Assembly: GCA_937930025.1 (NCBI GenBank)
Contig: CALGJW010000265.1
Span: forward strand, 1 to 38,351
Origin: an uncultured Saprospiraceae bacterium
GTDB lineage: Bacteria; Bacteroidota; Bacteroidia; Chitinophagales; Saprospiraceae
Direction: 5' to 3'
Length of the DNA: 38,351 nucleotides
The first letter of the stretch is position 1; each line of letters starts with the position of its first letter. The notes below the pieces were generated by a model, which did no database searches, had not been told where the DNA came from, and saw only the letters and a program-made list of their open reading frames with translations. This document shows positions 20,542 through 29,217 of the stretch, piece by piece. The position numbers and the translations under genes are program-made.

Positions 20542-20637
20542 TCAGAATAATCTTTTCTTATTCTGCATCAAATACGCTCCTAACATGTAAACTACACCTA
20601 AGGCTAGCGCACCGAATCCTACATAGAGAATTAGCAT
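20542..20637 (-). CDS. Candidate 31-aa single-TM microprotein MLILYVGFGALALGVVYMLGAYLMQNKKRLF
   Basis: ATG (complement of cat 20635-20637) to TGA (20542-20544). One TM helix followed by a basic tail. Below the ORF-track length cutoff. Confidence 0.45.
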   Translation of the reverse strand: MLILYVGFGALALGVVYMLGAYLMQNKKRLF

Positions 20638-20874
20638 TTGCGTTTATTTATTTTGGTGAATAATACCGGTAGAGGGATAAATATATTCTTTTTATCCAGA
20701 TTAGACAAGAAAATGGGGAGAATATTAATAACAGTCTTGTTTAACAGTACCCAAACTTTTTTTTCAATTAAAAGCTCATGACTTAGGCCACATAAATAGG
20801 AATGATTTATCTATTTTGCTTTCCTTATAATTATTTATCTCTCTAACCATTAAGACAATCGGAAATCTTACTCG

Positions 20875-23800
20875 ATGAAAAAAATCATATTATCTTTTCT
20901 TTTCATTTCTATAGCCTTATCAGCTATCCAATTGACTTCTTGTTCTGAAAGTTCTCTTAAGCATAGATCTACCAATAAAATATTGATAGTAGCAGCCGAC
21001 AGTGCTCAACTTGTGCTCAAAGATCTCATCCCAAATAATATTGAATATCATAGTGTCACTGAACTTGAAGAAATAGAAGAAGATAGCCTAGCGCAATATT
21101 CGACTTTGGTTTTCTATAAAACCTCATTGGATAATCTACTCCCCTACTCACAAAGTTTGACAGAACGCTATATTCAAGCAGGCAATGGAGTCCTTTTACT
21201 TGAATGTGAAGGGGTTAGCCATTCATTAACTTGGCCTTGGATGAATAAATTAGAAGCGAAGTTAGATTCCAATCAAGTTGTAGATGGAGAATTTTTAGCT
21301 TATCAAGGAGGAAGAGTACTTCAAAAAAATAAGATCGACACAGCTGAATTAGAAACAGTCATTTCGCAAGGCATAGGCGCAAATGCCTATGATTATTCCA
21401 AGGTCACTTCAAAGTTAGGCCCAATGGAAAGCAGATACAGCATCCGAACTTTGGTGCAAGGAATTCATGAACCAATGGAAATGATGGTGATGCCAAACCT
21501 AGATGTCATTTTTCTGGAACGTCGAGGAAAGATAAAGCGATTTAACTATTTCTCTAAAACGGTTTCTGTAATAAATGAATTTGATGTTTGCACGGAAGGA
21601 AATTACGAAGATGGTTTACATGGTATTGTTCTAGATCCGGGGTTTTCGAAAACGAATAACTGGGTTTATTTATATTATTCTCCACCCTGCGAAAATCCAA
21701 ATCAAACATTATCCCGATTTGAATATAAAGACGGCAAGCTAGATCAGGACTCTGAGATAATATTATTAGAAGTAAAAGTTCAAAGAGAAACTTGTTGCCA
21801 TTCAGGTGGTGCAATTGAATTCGATGAGGCAGGAAATTTATATCTATCTACAGGCGATAATTCTATATCAACTGAATCAGACGGCTTTTCGCCAATAGAT
21901 GAAAGACCTGGTAAATATTATAATGATTCTCAAAAATCTTCTGGAAATACAAATGACTTAAGGGGAAAAATAATTCGGATCACGCCTCAACCGGACGGAA
22001 CCTATACCATCCCTGAAGGAAATCTTTTTCCAACTAAAGAAGGTCTTAAAGGGCGTCCAGAAATCTACGCGATGGGTTGTAGAAATCCATTTAGAATTGG
22101 AGTGGACCCAAAGAAGGGTTATGTGTACTGGGGAGACGTTGGACCCGATGGACGGACCGCTGGACCTGAAGGGCCTCTATCCAATGATGAATTTAACCAA
22201 GCAAAAAAAGCAGGAAACTTTGGATGGCCTCATTTTGTAGGAGACAATAAAGCCTATGCGGACAAAGATTTTTCGACCGGAAAAATTAACGGATACTTTG
22301 ATCCGGCCGCTCCCCTAAATGATTCTCCAAATAATACTGGTTCTCAAATTTTACCTCCTGCCAATCCTGCAATGATTTATTACGACTATGGCGCAAGTGA
22401 AAAATTCCCGATGCTCGGGACTGGGGGAAGATCTGCCATGGGAGGACCAGTTTATTATAGCGATAGAAAATATAACGGAACCAAAGTAGCATTACCAGAT
22501 TACTTTGATGGGAAAATTTTCATTTATGAATGGGTTCGTAATTGGATTAAAGTAATTACGCTAGATGAATCTGACAACATGTATAAGTTAGAGCCGTTTC
22601 TTCCTAGTGAAAAATTCTATGGAATTATTGACATGGAGGTTGGACCAGATGGCGCATTGTATATTATGGAATATGGCAACGGTTATTTTTTAAATAATCC
22701 GGAAGCTAGATTAGTACGATTAGAATACTACAAAGACAATCAAGCTCCAGTTGCGGAAATCTTGGCAGAAAACGCACAAGGAATCGCTCCCTTGAAAGTC
22801 AAATTTTCAGGAAGTAAAACTTACGACCCAGATCGAAACGATTCACTTACTTTCAATTGGTATTTTGACGGTGATAATAATCCAGATGCATTTGGTAAAA
22901 ATGTTGAATGGACCTACTCTAAAAATGGCGTTTTTCAACCTCGCTTAGAAGTGGTTGACGAACATGGAGAACGTTCCAACTCAACAACTAAAGTAATCGT
23001 GGGAAACACTTTGCCTTCGCTGGACTTTAATCTTAACGGAAACCAAACCTTCGCTTTTCCAAATTCCCCGTTGAACTACAAAACATTGATTAGCGATCCT
23101 GAAGATGAGGCTAGTATTGGAATTCAAACAAATCAATCAATGGTAAGTGCAGATTATAATCCCAATGATGAATACGTTTATCAAATATTGAGAGGGGAAA
23201 AAAAGCTGCCGCAAGGTTCATTGATGGGACTGGAAGGAAAAAATCTAATTGAAAATTCGGATTGCAGAACCTGTCATTTGGATAAAATTGATTCTAACGG
23301 CCCAAGCTATTTGTCTATAGCGGCAAGATATGATGATGCTCCAATCACAAAGGAAACGCTGATCACTAAAATCAAATATGGCGGCTCCGGCAATTGGGGA
23401 AGGAAATCAATGGCAGCACATCCTGAACTAAGCGAAGCAGATGCCTCCAAAATGGTGAACTACATTCTTTCCATGGATAAATCCAATGCCATTCCAATAG
23501 AAGGAAAAATAAATTTTGAAAACAAAATAAATGAATCAGGCGGCTATTTTTTAACTGCCTCTTACAAAGACCAAGGCTATAAGCAGATAGAATCTTTACA
23601 GAATAGAGTCGTCAAAGTCTTGAGAAGCCCAAAGGTTCCTGCTGTAATGTATGATGAGATTGAAAATGCCTATGCCAGTACCTATGGAGCCAATCGAGGG
23701 ATTCCAATGCTAAGAGTTCAAGGAGACGCCTTATTGAGATTTAACAATATAGATCTAACTGGAGTCAGATCTATAGATTTTCATCATTCCCCAAATCTCA

Positions 23801-24024
23801 ATGGCGCTTTAGAATGTCGAGTAGGTTCTAAAACGGGAAAACTTATTGGCCAAATGACCTTATCGAATAATACGGATGGAGATAAATGGATAACTAAAAA
23901 TATTCGTCTTACGGAAAATAAAGAGAAAAGCGATCTTTATTTTATATTTAAAAAAGATAAAACTACTAACCAACGCCAAGGAAATCTTTGCAGAGCAGCC
24001 TGGTTCAAATTCAATACTAATTAA
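20875..24024 (+). CDS. Fusion: ThuA-like N-terminus, PQQ-type sugar dehydrogenase (GSDH) beta-propeller, PKD domain, c-type cytochrome, C-terminal carbohydrate-binding-like domain
   Basis: Lipoprotein signal (LTSCSES); GSDH motifs GLHGIVLDPGFSKTNNWVYLYYSP, GGAIEFDEAGNLYLSTGDN, GRPEIYAMGCRNPFRIGVDPKKGYVYWGDVGPDG; PKD PLKVKFSGSKTYDPDRNDSLTFNWYFDGD; heme motif CRTCH (nt 23263-23277). Confidence 0.87.
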   Translation: MKKIILSFLFISIALSAIQLTSCSESSLKHRSTNKILIVAADSAQLVLKDLIPNNIEYHSVTELEEIEEDSLAQYSTLVFYKTSLDNLLPYSQSLTERYIQAGNGVLLLECEGVSHSLTWPWMNKLEAKLDSNQVVDGEFLAYQGGRVLQKNKIDTAELETVISQGIGANAYDYSKVTSKLGPMESRYSIRTLVQGIHEPMEMMVMPNLDVIFLERRGKIKRFNYFSKTVSVINEFDVCTEGNYEDGLHGIVLDPGFSKTNNWVYLYYSPPCENPNQTLSRFEYKDGKLDQDSEIILLEVKVQRETCCHSGGAIEFDEAGNLYLSTGDNSISTESDGFSPIDERPGKYYNDSQKSSGNTNDLRGKIIRITPQPDGTYTIPEGNLFPTKEGLKGRPEIYAMGCRNPFRIGVDPKKGYVYWGDVGPDGRTAGPEGPLSNDEFNQAKKAGNFGWPHFVGDNKAYADKDFSTGKINGYFDPAAPLNDSPNNTGSQILPPANPAMIYYDYGASEKFPMLGTGGRSAMGGPVYYSDRKYNGTKVALPDYFDGKIFIYEWVRNWIKVITLDESDNMYKLEPFLPSEKFYGIIDMEVGPDGALYIMEYGNGYFLNNPEARLVRLEYYKDNQAPVAEILAENAQGIAPLKVKFSGSKTYDPDRNDSLTFNWYFDGDNNPDAFGKNVEWTYSKNGVFQPRLEVVDEHGERSNSTTKVIVGNTLPSLDFNLNGNQTFAFPNSPLNYKTLISDPEDEASIGIQTNQSMVSADYNPNDEYVYQILRGEKKLPQGSLMGLEGKNLIENSDCRTCHLDKIDSNGPSYLSIAARYDDAPITKETLITKIKYGGSGNWGRKSMAAHPELSEADASKMVNYILSMDKSNAIPIEGKINFENKINESGGYFLTASYKDQGYKQIESLQNRVVKVLRSPKVPAVMYDEIENAYASTYGANRGIPMLRVQGDALLRFNNIDLTGVRSIDFHHSPNLNGALECRVGSKTGKLIGQMTLSNNTDGDKWITKNIRLTENKEKSDLYFIFKKDKTTNQRQGNLCRAAWFKFNTN

Positions 24025-24025
24025 G

Positions 24026-25006
24026 ATGAAAAAAATAGAACGAAGAGCATTTATAAAAAACACAGGGCTTGGTCTAGCGGGGATAGGATTGCTGGGCCTT
24101 GGCTGTACTGCCGAAAGCAATGCCCCCGAAACTAACAATGAGATTAATGCTGCAGGGCTACCATTCAAAATAAGTCTGGCACAATGGTCACTCCACAAAA
24201 GTCATTTCGATAAAAAAATGACTGCCTTAGATTTTGCACAATACACTAGAAAAGAATTTGGATTGGATGCTATCGAATATGTCAATCAATTTTTCAAAGA
24301 CAAAGCGGAAGACAAGGATTATATCAATGATTTAAAAACGCGGGCAGATGGAGAAGGTATTCGTTCTTTATTAATCATGATCGATCGAGAAGGAGAACTA
24401 GGTTCTACCGATAAAAAAGAAAGACAGGCCGCAGTCGAAAACCATTACAAATGGGTCTCCGCTGCAAAGACCTTAGGTTGTCATTCCATTCGAGTAAATG
24501 CAGCAGGGAAAGGAACGGCTGAAGAAGTTTCTGATGCTGCGGTGCAAGGATTGGGAGCGCTAGCCACCTACGCCAAGGATTACGATATGAATGTAATTGT
24601 AGAAAATCATGGTAGTTATTCTTCAGATGGAAAATGGTTAAGTACGGTCATGAAAAAAATTAATCTTCCAAACTGTGGCACCCTACCCGACTTTGGAAAT
24701 TTCTGCATAGAATACGATGATCCAACCAATTATAAGTCAAGAAAATGTGTGAATGACTATGATCGATATTTAGGGGTAAAAGAATTAATGCCTTATGCAA
24801 AGTCTGTCAGTGCTAAAGCCTATGACTTTAATGAGAAAGGAGAAGTGATTGAAACAGATTTTTACAAAATGATGGATATCGTTTTAGCTGCTGGCTACAA
24901 TGGTTACTTGGGCATTGAGTACGAAGGCCAAGGCTTACCTGAAAAGATGGGTATTCAAATGACGATTAATCTGCTTCGCAAAATTCAAAAAGCAAAAACA
25001 ATTTAG
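24026..25006 (+). CDS. Sugar phosphate isomerase/epimerase-like TIM-barrel protein, Tat-type lipoprotein signal
   Basis: MKKIERRAFIKNTGLGLAGIGLLGLGC (twin-Arg + lipobox); KISLAQWSLH, VNAAGKGTAEE, VIVENHGSYSSD, LPDFGNFC, YLGIEYEGQG. Confidence 0.88.
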   Translation: MKKIERRAFIKNTGLGLAGIGLLGLGCTAESNAPETNNEINAAGLPFKISLAQWSLHKSHFDKKMTALDFAQYTRKEFGLDAIEYVNQFFKDKAEDKDYINDLKTRADGEGIRSLLIMIDREGELGSTDKKERQAAVENHYKWVSAAKTLGCHSIRVNAAGKGTAEEVSDAAVQGLGALATYAKDYDMNVIVENHGSYSSDGKWLSTVMKKINLPNCGTLPDFGNFCIEYDDPTNYKSRKCVNDYDRYLGVKELMPYAKSVSAKAYDFNEKGEVIETDFYKMMDIVLAAGYNGYLGIEYEGQGLPEKMGIQMTINLLRKIQKAKTI

Positions 25007-25019
25007 ACTTAAGGGCAAC

Positions 25020-25529
25020 TTAAGATTCCAAACGCTTTACCGTCGACAAATTGCCAGCGTTGTGAACATCTTGCAGTCCTTTTTGCTTCAAGACCTTTTG
25101 GGCCTGCCCGCTGCGCATTCCAGACCGGCAATACAACACGTAAGGTCCTTCCATAGCCTTTAGTTTTTCTACTTCCTGTCCGATTTTAGAAAGTGGAAAG
25201 TTTAATGCTTTTGGGTGATGACCAGCATTATACTCGTTAGGTTCTCGAACATCAATGATTTTAACTTTGGGGTTACTCATCGCTGCTTTCATAGCGGCTG
25301 TCTTTTCCTTCTCTTCTTTTGAGAAAAAGAACCGATAACCAAAGTAGACTAACATGACCCATGGCAAACCATGCATGAGAAGATCTAAGTAATCCATGGT
25401 TTGCATACCTTGGCCTCCGCCAAATAACCAGCGTAGCTTTCCAACGATATGCGGTTCAGGCGTAAAAGGGGCCAATCCGATAGAAAGTGCAGCGAAGAGG
25501 GAGAAAATGAGGTAATTTCTGTTGGTCAT
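25020..25529 (-). CDS. Membrane-anchored rhodanese-like domain protein
   Basis: VKIIDVREPNEYNAGHHPKALNFPLSKI and active-site loop YVLYCRSGMRSGQA. Confidence 0.92.
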   Translation of the reverse strand: MTNRNYLIFSLFAALSIGLAPFTPEPHIVGKLRWLFGGGQGMQTMDYLDLLMHGLPWVMLVYFGYRFFFSKEEKEKTAAMKAAMSNPKVKIIDVREPNEYNAGHHPKALNFPLSKIGQEVEKLKAMEGPYVLYCRSGMRSGQAQKVLKQKGLQDVHNAGNLSTVKRLES

Positions 25530-25646
25530 TTGATCTATGGATTCTGTGTTCTGGCAAAAGTACTATTTAGAATCAAAAAAAGCCCTGCAAAAATGCTGAG
25601 CTTAATTTTTTTCTACTATTTCTAAGTGAAATAATAAGATAACTAT

Positions 25647-26432
25647 CTACAACTTTTTAACCTTAATATTCTTAAACCATAAAGGACTGTCGTGATCTTG
25701 TAACCCGATATAACCAGTTTTAAATTTTCCGTAATCGGGAGAACCTTCCCATTTTCCGCTATTCTTTTTAGCATTCCATTCTTCTGACCAAGGAACAAAG
25801 GAAAGTACCTTTTTCCCATTCAACCAGTGCTCCGCTTTTTCCGGAGTGAATAATATTCTGGTCGAATTCCATTCACCAGCAGGATGTAATACTTTTTGCG
25901 CAGGGTCTGCAGGAGTCATCGCATAGTCCGAGGCCGTTTGTTGTAAGGGATGCAAATCTTGAGGATTTTCAAAACCAACACTTTTATTGTAAGCAGTTAG
26001 GTCATGCATTTTTGCATAGTTCTCATCATCAATCAGTTGATATTCAGGAGCCACACTCGGAGGTCCATCATACCCTTCTTTCACATGATAAAATATGCCA
26101 CTGTTGCCACCTTTTGGTATTTTCCATTCTAAATACAATTCAAAATTATCGAATTCTTCGGCAGCGTAAATAATATCTTTGCCCCCTTCATGTTCTGCAT
26201 CTGATTTTTTTTGTTCATCATCAAATGTTAGCATTCCGTCTTTGATCACCCATTGCGGCGGTAATGATTTGCCATTGTAGGCTCTCCAGCCTTTTGTACT
26301 AGTGCCATCAAAAAGGGTAATCCATTCAGACTCCGTTTCCTTATTTGGTTGGGTTTCAGATGTCTTTTGAGGCTCCGTTTGACATGAGCAGAATACCAAT
26401 ACAATTAATGCATTAAGGAGAAAGGTTTTCAT
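25647..26432 (-). CDS. DUF1080 (3-keto-disaccharide hydrolase family) lipoprotein
   Basis: WITLFDGTSTKGWRAYNGKSLPPQWVIKDGMLTF, FELYLEWKIPKGGNSGIFYHV, GYIGLQDHDSPLWFKNIKVKKL. Lipoprotein signal MKTFLLNALIVLVFCSC supports ATG at 26432 rather than the TTG at 26567. Confidence 0.9.
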   Translation of the reverse strand: MKTFLLNALIVLVFCSCQTEPQKTSETQPNKETESEWITLFDGTSTKGWRAYNGKSLPPQWVIKDGMLTFDDEQKKSDAEHEGGKDIIYAAEEFDNFELYLEWKIPKGGNSGIFYHVKEGYDGPPSVAPEYQLIDDENYAKMHDLTAYNKSVGFENPQDLHPLQQTASDYAMTPADPAQKVLHPAGEWNSTRILFTPEKAEHWLNGKKVLSFVPWSEEWNAKKNSGKWEGSPDYGKFKTGYIGLQDHDSPLWFKNIKVKKL

Positions 26433-26572
26433 ATTGTAATTTGAATTTGATGGTTTTTTCATATTGCCTTTTAACGAAAAAGAAATCAATTTAGTAAAAT
26501 ATTTAATCTTCACTAGTAAAAGAAGAGGCTGGCAAGTCTTATAACTCAAAAATATTTGGCGCAACAATATTT

Positions 26573-26621
26573 CTATCCGTGGCTAAATGTAGTATTTTTC
26601 CGTACTTTTAGCCACGGATAG
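26573..26621. repeat. Perfect 15-bp inverted repeat CTATCCGTGGCTAAA / TTTAGCCACGGATAG with inner AGTA/TACT stem
   Basis: Left arm 26573-26587, right arm 26607-26621; inner stem 26591-26594 / 26603-26606. Lies between the divergent DUF1080 and ATPase genes. Confidence 0.85.
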
Positions 26622-26667
26622 CTTTAATTGACATCCCCTTAAGTATTCATAAATTGATAATTTGAGT

Positions 26668-28110
26668 ATGAAATCACCATTATTTATTGGACGAGATGAA
26701 CAAAAAGCAATTTTTACCGATGCTTTAAATTCAGATAGATCGGAATTCATTGTGGTCTATGGAAGAAGGCGAGTAGGTAAGACCTATCTTATAAAAAATG
26801 TTTTAGGAAAACGAATTGATTTTGAAATGACAGGTATTCAGAATGGAGATCTAAGCGATCAACTTGAAAACTTTGCTGAGAAACTACAAGAGTTTTCGGG
26901 TAGCGATAGTTTCGAAAAACCTAAATCTTGGATGAATGCATTCTCACAGTTAAAAAAGTATTTATCTTCAACAAAATCGAATAGAAAAAAAATATTATTC
27001 TTGGACGAATTGCCTTGGATCGATTCTCATAAGTCAAAATTTCTAGGGATGCTTGGACATTTTTGGAATGACTGGGCAATATATAATAACATTGTTTTGG
27101 TTGTTTGTGGTTCTGCAGCTTCATGGATGATCAAAAATGTACTTAATCATAAAGGTGGTTTGCATAATCGTGCAACACAATATATTCCCTTACAACCATT
27201 TACATTATCTGAAACAGAACGCTTTTTAAAAGCAAAAAAAATTAAAGTAAATAGATATCAAGTCGTACAATTATATATGGCTTTAGGAGGCATCCCTTAT
27301 TATCTAGAATTATTAAAACCTAATCAAAGCATTCCACAAAATATTGACCGACTTTGTTTTGATACAAACGGATTCCTAAGAGATGAATTTGATCGATTAT
27401 TCAAATCCCTTTTTGACAAAGCAGAGAACCATATAACAGTTGTAAAAGCCCTTGCCAAAAAATGGAAAGGTTTGACAAGAAATGAAATTTCCGCAGCTAC
27501 AGGACTAAGCAATGGCGGAAGCTTAACCAGAATTCTAGATGAGTTGGAAAAGTCCGCTTTTATCCAAATCCATTACCCGTATGAAAAAAAGAAGAAAGGT
27601 ACTTTGTATAGATTAATAGATAACTATTCTCTTTTCTATTTAAAACTCATTTCTCAACGAAGTTTAAGGAACCAGAAAAATGTGTTTTTAAAAATTTTCT
27701 CAAACCAAAAATTTCAAGTTTGGTCTGGATATGCGTTTGAGAATACTTGTTTCATCCACCATCAACAAATCACCCAAGGTTTAGGCATCGCATCAATATC
27801 TCATGAATTTTCTAGCTTCCAATTTATTGGAAATAATACTTATCCTGGTATTCAAATCGACTTGCTAATCGATAGAGCAGATGGAGTCATTAATCTCTGT
27901 GAGATTAAATTCTCTAACGGCGAATACAGATTAACCCCTAGCTATAAATCTCAACTTAGAGAAAGAGCCATCACATTTTCCGATCTAACTAAAAATCGTA
28001 AATCTATTTTTATTACGCTCATGACTACTTATGGCTTAGTTAAGCAAGAGGAACATCTGGATGTAATACAAAATGTACTCACACTTGACCATCTTTTTAA
28101 ACCACTATAA
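26668..28110 (+). CDS. AAA-family ATPase (archaeal-type ATPase_2 / DUF234-like) with PD-(D/E)XK-like C-terminus
   Basis: Walker A VVYGRRRVGKTYLIKN, Walker B KKILFLDELPWID, HTH-like TRNEISAATGLSNGGSLTRILDELEKSAFI, C-terminal IDLLIDRADGVINLCEIKFS. ATG at 26668 preferred over TTG at 26662. Confidence 0.87.
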   Translation: MKSPLFIGRDEQKAIFTDALNSDRSEFIVVYGRRRVGKTYLIKNVLGKRIDFEMTGIQNGDLSDQLENFAEKLQEFSGSDSFEKPKSWMNAFSQLKKYLSSTKSNRKKILFLDELPWIDSHKSKFLGMLGHFWNDWAIYNNIVLVVCGSAASWMIKNVLNHKGGLHNRATQYIPLQPFTLSETERFLKAKKIKVNRYQVVQLYMALGGIPYYLELLKPNQSIPQNIDRLCFDTNGFLRDEFDRLFKSLFDKAENHITVVKALAKKWKGLTRNEISAATGLSNGGSLTRILDELEKSAFIQIHYPYEKKKKGTLYRLIDNYSLFYLKLISQRSLRNQKNVFLKIFSNQKFQVWSGYAFENTCFIHHQQITQGLGIASISHEFSSFQFIGNNTYPGIQIDLLIDRADGVINLCEIKFSNGEYRLTPSYKSQLRERAITFSDLTKNRKSIFITLMTTYGLVKQEEHLDVIQNVLTLDHLFKPL

Positions 28111-28224
28111 TGCATGAAGTAACAATTCGGAAAACAACGGAATAAACAATTAGAAAGGCAGGAAAAGAAGTGGAAAAAGGAAATATTTTGATGAAAATAA
28201 AGGAATGTTTTACTTATGTTTCAG

Positions 28225-28264
28225 TAAAAAAAGTAAACCCTCATAAATCATTGATTTACAAGGG
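28225..28264 (-). terminator. Rho-independent terminator downstream of tRNA-Lys
   Basis: Minus strand CCCTTGTAAATCA-A-TGATTTATGAGGG (13 bp, two wobbles) followed by TTTACTTTTTTT. Confidence 0.75.
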
Positions 28265-28280
28265 CTTCAAACCTTTTTAG

Positions 28281-28353
28281 TGATCCGGCCGGGGTTCGAA
28301 CCCGGGACCCTTTGATTAAAAGTCAAATGCTCTACCAGCTGAGCTACCGGATC
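28281..28353 (-). tRNA. tRNA-Lys(TTT)
   Basis: Minus strand GATCCGGTAGCTCAGCTGGTAGAGCATTTGACTTTTAATCAAAGGGTCCCGGGTTCGAACCCCGGCCGGATCA: 73 nt, complete cloverleaf, anticodon TTT, CCA not encoded. Confidence 0.97.
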
Positions 28354-28518
28354 AACTGCTTTTGAAAGCGAGTGCAAAGATACAATCCTTTCAAATATAT
28401 TCAAGTAACTTCAAATAATTTTAAATTCTTTTTGGTCACTTATGATAAGTGCAGCAAATTGATTGAAAAACCTAATAATTATTTGGAATTTGACGGTTTT
28501 ATAAACACTAAATCTCGC

Positions 28519-29217
28519 CTATTCTGGGACTTGAACCGCTCTTATTTTCTCAAAAAATTCATTGATATCTGCATAATTAGTAATTACATGGCTCACTCCG
28601 TGTTTGAGTAACTCTTGATGATCCCCTACTCTTTTGATTCCTAATAGTGGAAGTTCCATCTCTCGACAGGTTTTCACGTCCCAAATGGCATCTCCGACAT
28701 AGATAATTTTATTCCAATTGAAATTCCTCTTCTGGCATCGTTGAATAGCCTCGTTGATCAGTTCATTCCTAGAGTATTGATTATCAGCGCCACTTATGAT
28801 AAGATCTGATTGCCATAATCCTACATGCTTAAGTTTTACCCTTGCTGGTGCTTCCCAACCTCCAGTTGCCACAGCGAAAGGAATTTCTTCTTTTCGCAAA
28901 TAAGCAAACAAATCTGAAGCTCCGGGAATTATATTAAAGTCTTTTGGATTCTCTTGCCTGGCCAGGTTTATTTTTTTCACAAACTCCAACTTAAATTCTT
29001 CAATTTCATTTGAGGTAGGATATTCTTTTTTGATTTCAAAATAAGCTTCTCTAAAGATCGTATGGTCTGTAACATGAGAGAAGTAGGTCCAATCGATGGT
29101 TGGAAAAGGTTGGCCATATCGTTCTTTGAAGGTTGCCCCAAAGCATTTGCTATCTATTTTTTCAGAATAGACCAAAGTGTTATCTAAATCAAATAGCAGT
29201 AGTGTATCACTTATCAT
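28519..29217 (-). CDS. HAD family hydrolase (phosphatase)
   Basis: Motif I LLFDLDNTLVYSE, motif II FAVATGG, motif IV IIYVGDAIWDVKTCREM. Confidence 0.92.
   Translation of the reverse strand: MISDTLLLFDLDNTLVYSEKIDSKCFGATFKERYGQPFPTIDWTYFSHVTDHTIFREAYFEIKKEYPTSNEIEEFKLEFVKKINLARQENPKDFNIIPGASDLFAYLRKEEIPFAVATGGWEAPARVKLKHVGLWQSDLIISGADNQYSRNELINEAIQRCQKRNFNWNKIIYVGDAIWDVKTCREMELPLLGIKRVGDHQELLKHGVSHVITNYADINEFFEKIRAVQVPE

Noticed and set aside
22299-22309. 11-nt match (tgatccggccg) to the 3' end of tRNA-Lys (28281-28291), possible att site
   Set aside because: Lies inside an intact, conserved GSDH reading frame and is too short; no integrase between the two copies. Treated as coincidence.
23860-24198. 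112-aa minus-strand ORF spanning the GSDH fusion end and isomerase start
   Set aside because: Antisense to two strongly supported genes and spans their junction.
25008-25024. CTTAAG-ggcaa-CTTAAG at the convergent isomerase/rhodanese junction
   Set aside because: Only a 6-bp weak stem with no T tract; overlaps the rhodanese stop. Not supportable as a terminator or site.
28372-28611. 79-aa plus-strand ORF between tRNA-Lys and the HAD gene
   Set aside because: Overlaps the HAD 3' end antisense; AT-rich, no family resemblance.
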